From contig NZ_JALJFG010000005.1 in the NCBI RefSeq assembly GCF_023242475.1, forward strand, positions 124,001 through 188,000: a stretch of DNA of 64,000 nt, in the 5' to 3' direction. This document shows positions 60,602-64,000 of this stretch, piece by piece. Every line of letters starts with the position of its first letter. Positions within the stretch are counted from its first letter, which is position 1. Both the position numbers and the translations under genes were made by a program. The stretch is from Pseudomonas sp. MWU15-20650. GTDB lineage: Bacteria > Pseudomonadota > Gammaproteobacteria > Pseudomonadales > Pseudomonadaceae. Under the pieces are notes generated by a model. The model was not told the DNA's origin and made no database searches. It saw only the letters and a list, made by a program, of their open reading frames with translations.

Positions 60602-61642
60602 ATGTTGAGATCCCTTAAATATTCCGCCCTGGTTTTAGGCCTGATGGGCGCGACACAAGCCATGGCAGGCCCGGACCTGACGGTCGTGTCCTTTGGCGGC
60701 GCGAACAAGGCGGCCCAGGTCAAGGCGTTCTACGCACCGTGGGAAAGCGCGGGCAACGGCAAGATCGTCGCCGGCGAGTACAACGGTGAAATGGCCAAGG
60801 TCAAAGCCATGGTCGACACCAAGAGCGTGTCCTGGGACCTGGTGGAAGTGGAGTCGCCGGAACTGTCCCGTGGCTGTGACGAAGACATGTTCGAGCCGCT
60901 CGACCCCAAACTGTTCGGCAATACCGCGGACTACGTGAAGGGCGCGATTCAGCCCTGCGGCGTGGGCTTCTTTGTGTGGTCCACCGTGCTGGCCTACAAC
61001 GCCGACAAATTGACCAGTGCACCGACCAGTTGGGCGGATTTCTGGGACACCAAGAAATTCCCCGGAAAGCGCGGCCTGCGCAAGGGCGCCAAGTACACCC
61101 TGGAATTCGCCTTGATGGCCGACGGCGTGGCACCCAAGGACGTGTACAAAGTGCTGGCCGGCAAAGATGGCCAGGACCGTGCATTCAAGAAGCTGGATGA
61201 ACTCAAACCGTCGATCCAATGGTGGGAAGCTGGCGCACAACCACCGCAGTACCTTGCTTCTGGCGACGTGGTAATGAGCTCTGCCTACAACGGTCGCATC
61301 GCCGCTGTGCAAAAAGAAAGCAACCTGAAAGTGGTCTGGAACGGCGGCATCTACGACTTCGACGCGTGGGCCATCCCTAAAGGCTTGGCCAAGGACCGCG
61401 CGGAAGCGGCGAAGAAGTTCATCGCCTTCTCGGTGCAGCCGCAACAGCAGAAGACCTATTCGCAAAACATCGCCTACGGCCCGGCCAACACCCAGGCTGT
61501 GCCGCTACTGGCCAAGGATGTGTTGAAGGATATGCCGACCACTCCGGAAAACATTGCCAACCAGGTGCAGATCGACGTGAGTTTCTGGGCGGACAACGGT
61601 GAGCAATTGGAGCAGCGCTTCAATTCGTGGGCTGCCAAGTAA
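60602..61642 (+). CDS. agtB: ABC transporter substrate-binding protein AgtB
   Basis: A 346-residue periplasmic protein with signal peptide (LVLGLMGATQAMA, cleaved before GPD) and a PotD-like type II fold (LTVVSFGGANKAAQVKAFYA, NGEMAKVKAMVD, VMSSAYNGRI). Expected to bind 5-aminovalerate and GABA, by comparison with the Agt system. The start at ATG 60602 has GGAGAG upstream. A stable hairpin follows the gene (61680), which may raise its mRNA above that of the permeases. Confidence 0.92.
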   Translation: MLRSLKYSALVLGLMGATQAMAGPDLTVVSFGGANKAAQVKAFYAPWESAGNGKIVAGEYNGEMAKVKAMVDTKSVSWDLVEVESPELSRGCDEDMFEPLDPKLFGNTADYVKGAIQPCGVGFFVWSTVLAYNADKLTSAPTSWADFWDTKKFPGKRGLRKGAKYTLEFALMADGVAPKDVYKVLAGKDGQDRAFKKLDELKPSIQWWEAGAQPPQYLASGDVVMSSAYNGRIAAVQKESNLKVVWNGGIYDFDAWAIPKGLAKDRAEAAKKFIAFSVQPQQQKTYSQNIAYGPANTQAVPLLAKDVLKDMPTTPENIANQVQIDVSFWADNGEQLEQRFNSWAAK

Positions 61643-61679
61643 CCAGCAACGCAGCTCGACCTTTGTGGGAACCGGTAAG

Positions 61680-61703
61680 TGTGGGAGCACGCCTGCTCCC
61701 ACA
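61680..61703. repeat. Perfect 10-bp hairpin between agtB and agtC
   Basis: TGTGGGAGCA-CGCC-TGCTCCCACA is a perfect inverted repeat whose outer arms equal the outer part of the REP unit (TGTGGGAGC). No T tail follows. In a transporter operon, such a structure after the binding-protein gene often protects the upstream mRNA. Confidence 0.8.
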
Positions 61704-61757
61704 TGGGGTCTGCTTTGTTAGGCCGATTGCATTCATTTTCAAGTTCCGGAGTCAGTC

Positions 61758-63005
61758 ATGGCCATCGCCGTTCCCTCGAACGAGGTCAACAGCCCCACCC
61801 TTAAGCAGCGCCTGGCGCGTGCCGAGCGGCTCAACCGCTGGAAGGCCCAAGCTTTGATTGCGCCATTGGTGCTGTTTTTGCTGCTGGTGTTCCTGGTGCC
61901 GATTGTTGCGCTGCTTTACAAAAGCGTCGGCAACCCGGAAGTGGTGGGTGGTTTACCGCGTACCGTGGTGGCGGTAAAGACCTGGGATGGTCGTGGTCTG
62001 CCGGGTGAACCGGTGTATCAGGCCCTCAGCGACGACCTTGGCGAAGCGCGTAAAAACCAGACACTGGGCGATCTGTCCAAACGTTTGAACATGGAACTGG
62101 CCGGCTATCGTAGCCTGCTGACCAAAACCGCGCGGGCGCTGCCGTTTACCGAAGCGCCTGCCTCTTATAAACAGGCGCTGGAAACCCTCGACGAGCGCTG
62201 GGGCGACCCGGCGTACTGGCAGGCAATCCGGCGCAATACCAGCAGCCTTACGCCTTACTACCTGTTGGCGGCCGTCGATCACCGCATCGATGACCTCGGC
62301 GAAGTGGCCCCGGCAACGCCGGACCAGGCGATCTACCTGGACATCTTCGCCCGCACGTTCTGGATGGGTCTGGTGATTACCTTCATCTGCCTGCTGCTGG
62401 CGTACCCGTTGGCCTACTTGCTGGCCAACCTGCCAGCACGTAAAAGTAACTTGCTGATGATCCTGGTGTTGCTGCCGTTCTGGACCTCGATCCTGGTGCG
62501 CGTGGCAGCGTGGATTGTGCTGCTGCAATCCGGTGGGCTGATCAACAGCGCGCTGATGAGTGTGGGCCTGATCGATAAGCCGTTGGAATTGGTGTTCAAC
62601 CGCACCGGGGTGTACATCTCCATGGTGCATATCCTGCTGCCGTTCATGATCCTGCCGATCTACAGCGTGATGAAAGGCATCTCGCCCACGTATATGCGGG
62701 CGGCGATCTCCCTGGGATGCCACCCGTTCGCCAGCTTCTGGCGTGTGTACTTTCCGCAGACCTATGCGGGTGTGGGTGCCGGTTGCCTGCTGGTGTTCAT
62801 CCTGGCGATTGGTTACTACATCACGCCGGCGCTGCTGGGCAGCCCGAACGACCAGATGGTCAGCTATTTCGTGGCCTTCTACACCAACACCAGCATCAAC
62901 TGGGGCATGGCCACGGCGTTGGGCGGCTTACTGCTGCTGGCGACCGTGCTGCTGTACCTGATCTACAACCGGCTGGTAGGCGCCAGTCGCCTGCGCCTGA
63001 GCTGA
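61758..63005 (+). CDS. agtC: ABC transporter permease AgtC
   Basis: A 415-residue inner-membrane permease of the PotB type. After TM1 (LIAPLVLFLLLVFLVPIVAL) there is a periplasmic insert of roughly 120 residues, then the five remaining helices with the EAA loop AAISLGCHPFASFWRVYFPQ. Typical PotB proteins have about 285 residues; the difference is the insert. Starts at ATG 61758, preceded by CCGGAG. Confidence 0.93.
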   Translation: MAIAVPSNEVNSPTLKQRLARAERLNRWKAQALIAPLVLFLLLVFLVPIVALLYKSVGNPEVVGGLPRTVVAVKTWDGRGLPGEPVYQALSDDLGEARKNQTLGDLSKRLNMELAGYRSLLTKTARALPFTEAPASYKQALETLDERWGDPAYWQAIRRNTSSLTPYYLLAAVDHRIDDLGEVAPATPDQAIYLDIFARTFWMGLVITFICLLLAYPLAYLLANLPARKSNLLMILVLLPFWTSILVRVAAWIVLLQSGGLINSALMSVGLIDKPLELVFNRTGVYISMVHILLPFMILPIYSVMKGISPTYMRAAISLGCHPFASFWRVYFPQTYAGVGAGCLLVFILAIGYYITPALLGSPNDQMVSYFVAFYTNTSINWGMATALGGLLLLATVLLYLIYNRLVGASRLRLS

Positions 63006-63017
63006 GGAGGCCATGCG

Positions 63018-63842
63018 ATGCTGAGCCCTTATATGTCACCGGTAGAACGGGTGTGGTTCTACAGCTTGCGGATCTTGTGCGGCTTGATCCTGCTGTTCCT
63101 GATATTGCCGGTGCTGGTGATTATCCCGCTGTCGTTCAACAGTGGCAGTTTCCTGGTGTACCCGCTGCAAGGTTTCTCGCTGCATTGGTACCAGGACTTC
63201 TTCGCCTCGGCCGAATGGATGCGCGCACTGAAGAACAGCATCATCGTTGCCCCGGCGGCCACCGTGCTGGCGATGGTGTTCGGCACCCTGGCAGCGATTG
63301 GCCTGACCCGCGGCAACTTCCCCGGCAAGGCGCTGGTGATGGCGCTGGTCATTTCGCCGATGGTGGTGCCGGTGGTGATTATCGGCGTGGCCAGTTACCT
63401 GTTCTTCGCGCCGTTGGGGTTGGGCAACAGTTTCTTCTCGCTGATCGTGGTGCATGCGGTGCTGGGCGTGCCGTTTGTGATTATCACGGTGTCGGCGACC
63501 TTGCAGGGCTTCAACCATAACCTGGTGCGAGCTGCCGCCAGCCTGGGCGCCTCGCCGTTGACTGCGTTTCGTCGGGTGACCTTGCCGTTGATCGCGCCGG
63601 GGGTGATTTCTGGGGCACTGTTTGCGTTCTCCACGTCATTCGATGAAGTGGTCGTGACGCTGTTTCTCGCCGGCCCTGAGCAAGCGACCTTGCCTCGCCA
63701 GATGTTCAGCGGCATCCGTGAAAACCTCAGCCCGACGATTGCTGCAGCGGCGACCTTGCTGATTGCCTTCTCGGTGCTGTTGTTGCTGACCCTGGAATGG
63801 CTAAGAGGCCGCAGCGAAAAACTGCGCACCACGCAGGTCTGA
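63018..63842 (+). CDS. agtD: ABC transporter permease AgtD
   Basis: A 274-residue PotC-type permease with six helices and the EAA loop AAASLGASPLTAFRRVTLPL. It pairs with AgtC to form the channel. It begins 12 bases after agtC and ends the operon. The start has GAGGAGGCC upstream. Confidence 0.94.
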   Translation: MLSPYMSPVERVWFYSLRILCGLILLFLILPVLVIIPLSFNSGSFLVYPLQGFSLHWYQDFFASAEWMRALKNSIIVAPAATVLAMVFGTLAAIGLTRGNFPGKALVMALVISPMVVPVVIIGVASYLFFAPLGLGNSFFSLIVVHAVLGVPFVIITVSATLQGFNHNLVRAAASLGASPLTAFRRVTLPLIAPGVISGALFAFSTSFDEVVVTLFLAGPEQATLPRQMFSGIRENLSPTIAAAATLLIAFSVLLLLTLEWLRGRSEKLRTTQV

Positions 63843-63861
63843 AGCCAAACCGAGATCAAAA

Positions 63862-63885
63862 GGTGGGGGCAAGCCCGCTCTCACA
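63862..63885. repeat. Degenerate single REP unit
   Basis: GTGGGGGCAAGCCCGCTCTC-ACA resembles one arm of the common REP with the centre collapsed. It is a lone, decayed copy after agtD. Confidence 0.55.
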
Positions 63886-63911
63886 TGGGGGTGTGTTTAT
63901 TCAGATAATGA

Positions 63912-63930
63912 CCATTCAGCCGCTGAATGG
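63912..63930. promoter_or_regulatory. Palindromic candidate operator before the last, truncated gene
   Basis: CCATTCAGC-C-GCTGAATGG is a perfect 9-bp dyad 63 bases before the ATG at 63993. It is a good size for a repressor site; the regulator is unknown. Confidence 0.45.
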
Positions 63931-63992
63931 CAGACAACCCCTTTGCCTCAGCTACTCTTGTGCAAGCCCATTATTAACAAGAGGCCGCGCAC

Positions 63993-64000
63993 ATGAGCAC
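63993..64000 (+). CDS. Start of a further gene (truncated by window end)
   Basis: ATGAGCAC at the window edge is preceded by CAAGAGGCCGCGCAC, a plausible ribosome site (AAGAGG). Only Met-Ser plus two bases of the next codon are visible, so the product cannot be named. Confidence 0.35.

Overview
The window is a piece of a Pseudomonas chromosome, most likely from the P. fluorescens group. The evidence is about 60% GC coding sequence with strong G/C third positions, Pseudomonas-specific families (AmgK/MurU, RmcA, DavBA, pqqFABCDE, AgtSR/AgtABCD), the rsmY regulatory RNA, and REP doublets built on GTGGGAGCGGGCTTGCTCGCGAA. Gene order resembles what I recall of the P. aeruginosa PAO1 PA0500-PA0606 stretch and the P. 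putida davBA-pqq region; this was not checked by search. Most of the window is core genome. The one clearly accessory segment is a small islet at a tRNA-Ile2 gene (about 25.3-27.4 kb).

Layout. 0-1 kb: partial ModE-type regulator and comF. 1-5.6 kb: biotin operon bioB-F-H-C-D with a REP doublet between bioB and bioF. 5.7-13.3 kb: a small flagellar-rod-like protein, three paralogous long acyl-CoA dehydrogenases (the first behind a consensus promoter and PsrA-type operator) and a membrane diguanylate cyclase behind a perfect Vfr/CRP-type palindrome. 13.35-13.55 kb: the GGA-rich sRNA rsmY with its GacA box and terminator. 13.6-16.3 kb: LysR regulator, class III aminotransferase with a coupled upstream micro-ORF, and a 52-residue Pmp3 protein. 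16.3-22.0 kb: pqqFABCDE. 22.1-25.2 kb: davA, davB and an Lrp-type regulator. 25.3-27.5 kb: islet flanked by tRNA-Ile2 3' copies, carrying a tautomerase and a GlxA/AraC-type regulator.

27.5-40 kb: rmcA, rpoD, dnaG, rpsU, tsaD, plsY, folB, folK and cca. The dnaG-rpsU gap lacks the yqeY gene often found there. 40-45 kb: the stress operon prkA-yeaH-spoVR. 45.2-52.8 kb: envelope/housekeeping cluster lptD-surA-pdxA-rsmA-apaG-apaH-glpE. 52.9-56.5 kb: amgK-murU (peptidoglycan recycling), djlA and a DUF3530 protein with a degenerate nucleophile elbow. 56.6-63.8 kb: the two-component system agtSR and ABC transporter agtABCD for 5-aminovalerate/GABA, then the first bases of another gene.

Connections. 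DavB and DavA turn lysine into 5-aminovalerate, and the Agt system imports 5-aminovalerate and GABA, so both the making and the uptake of this intermediate lie in the window. Three c-di-GMP or global switches (Vfr-linked cyclase, RmcA, GacA-rsmY) also lie here. I did not find a clearly new multi-gene system. The most useful non-obvious items are the rsmY locus, the tRNA islet, the Vfr and PsrA sites, the REP element supplying stop codons to two convergent genes, and a coupled micro-ORF.
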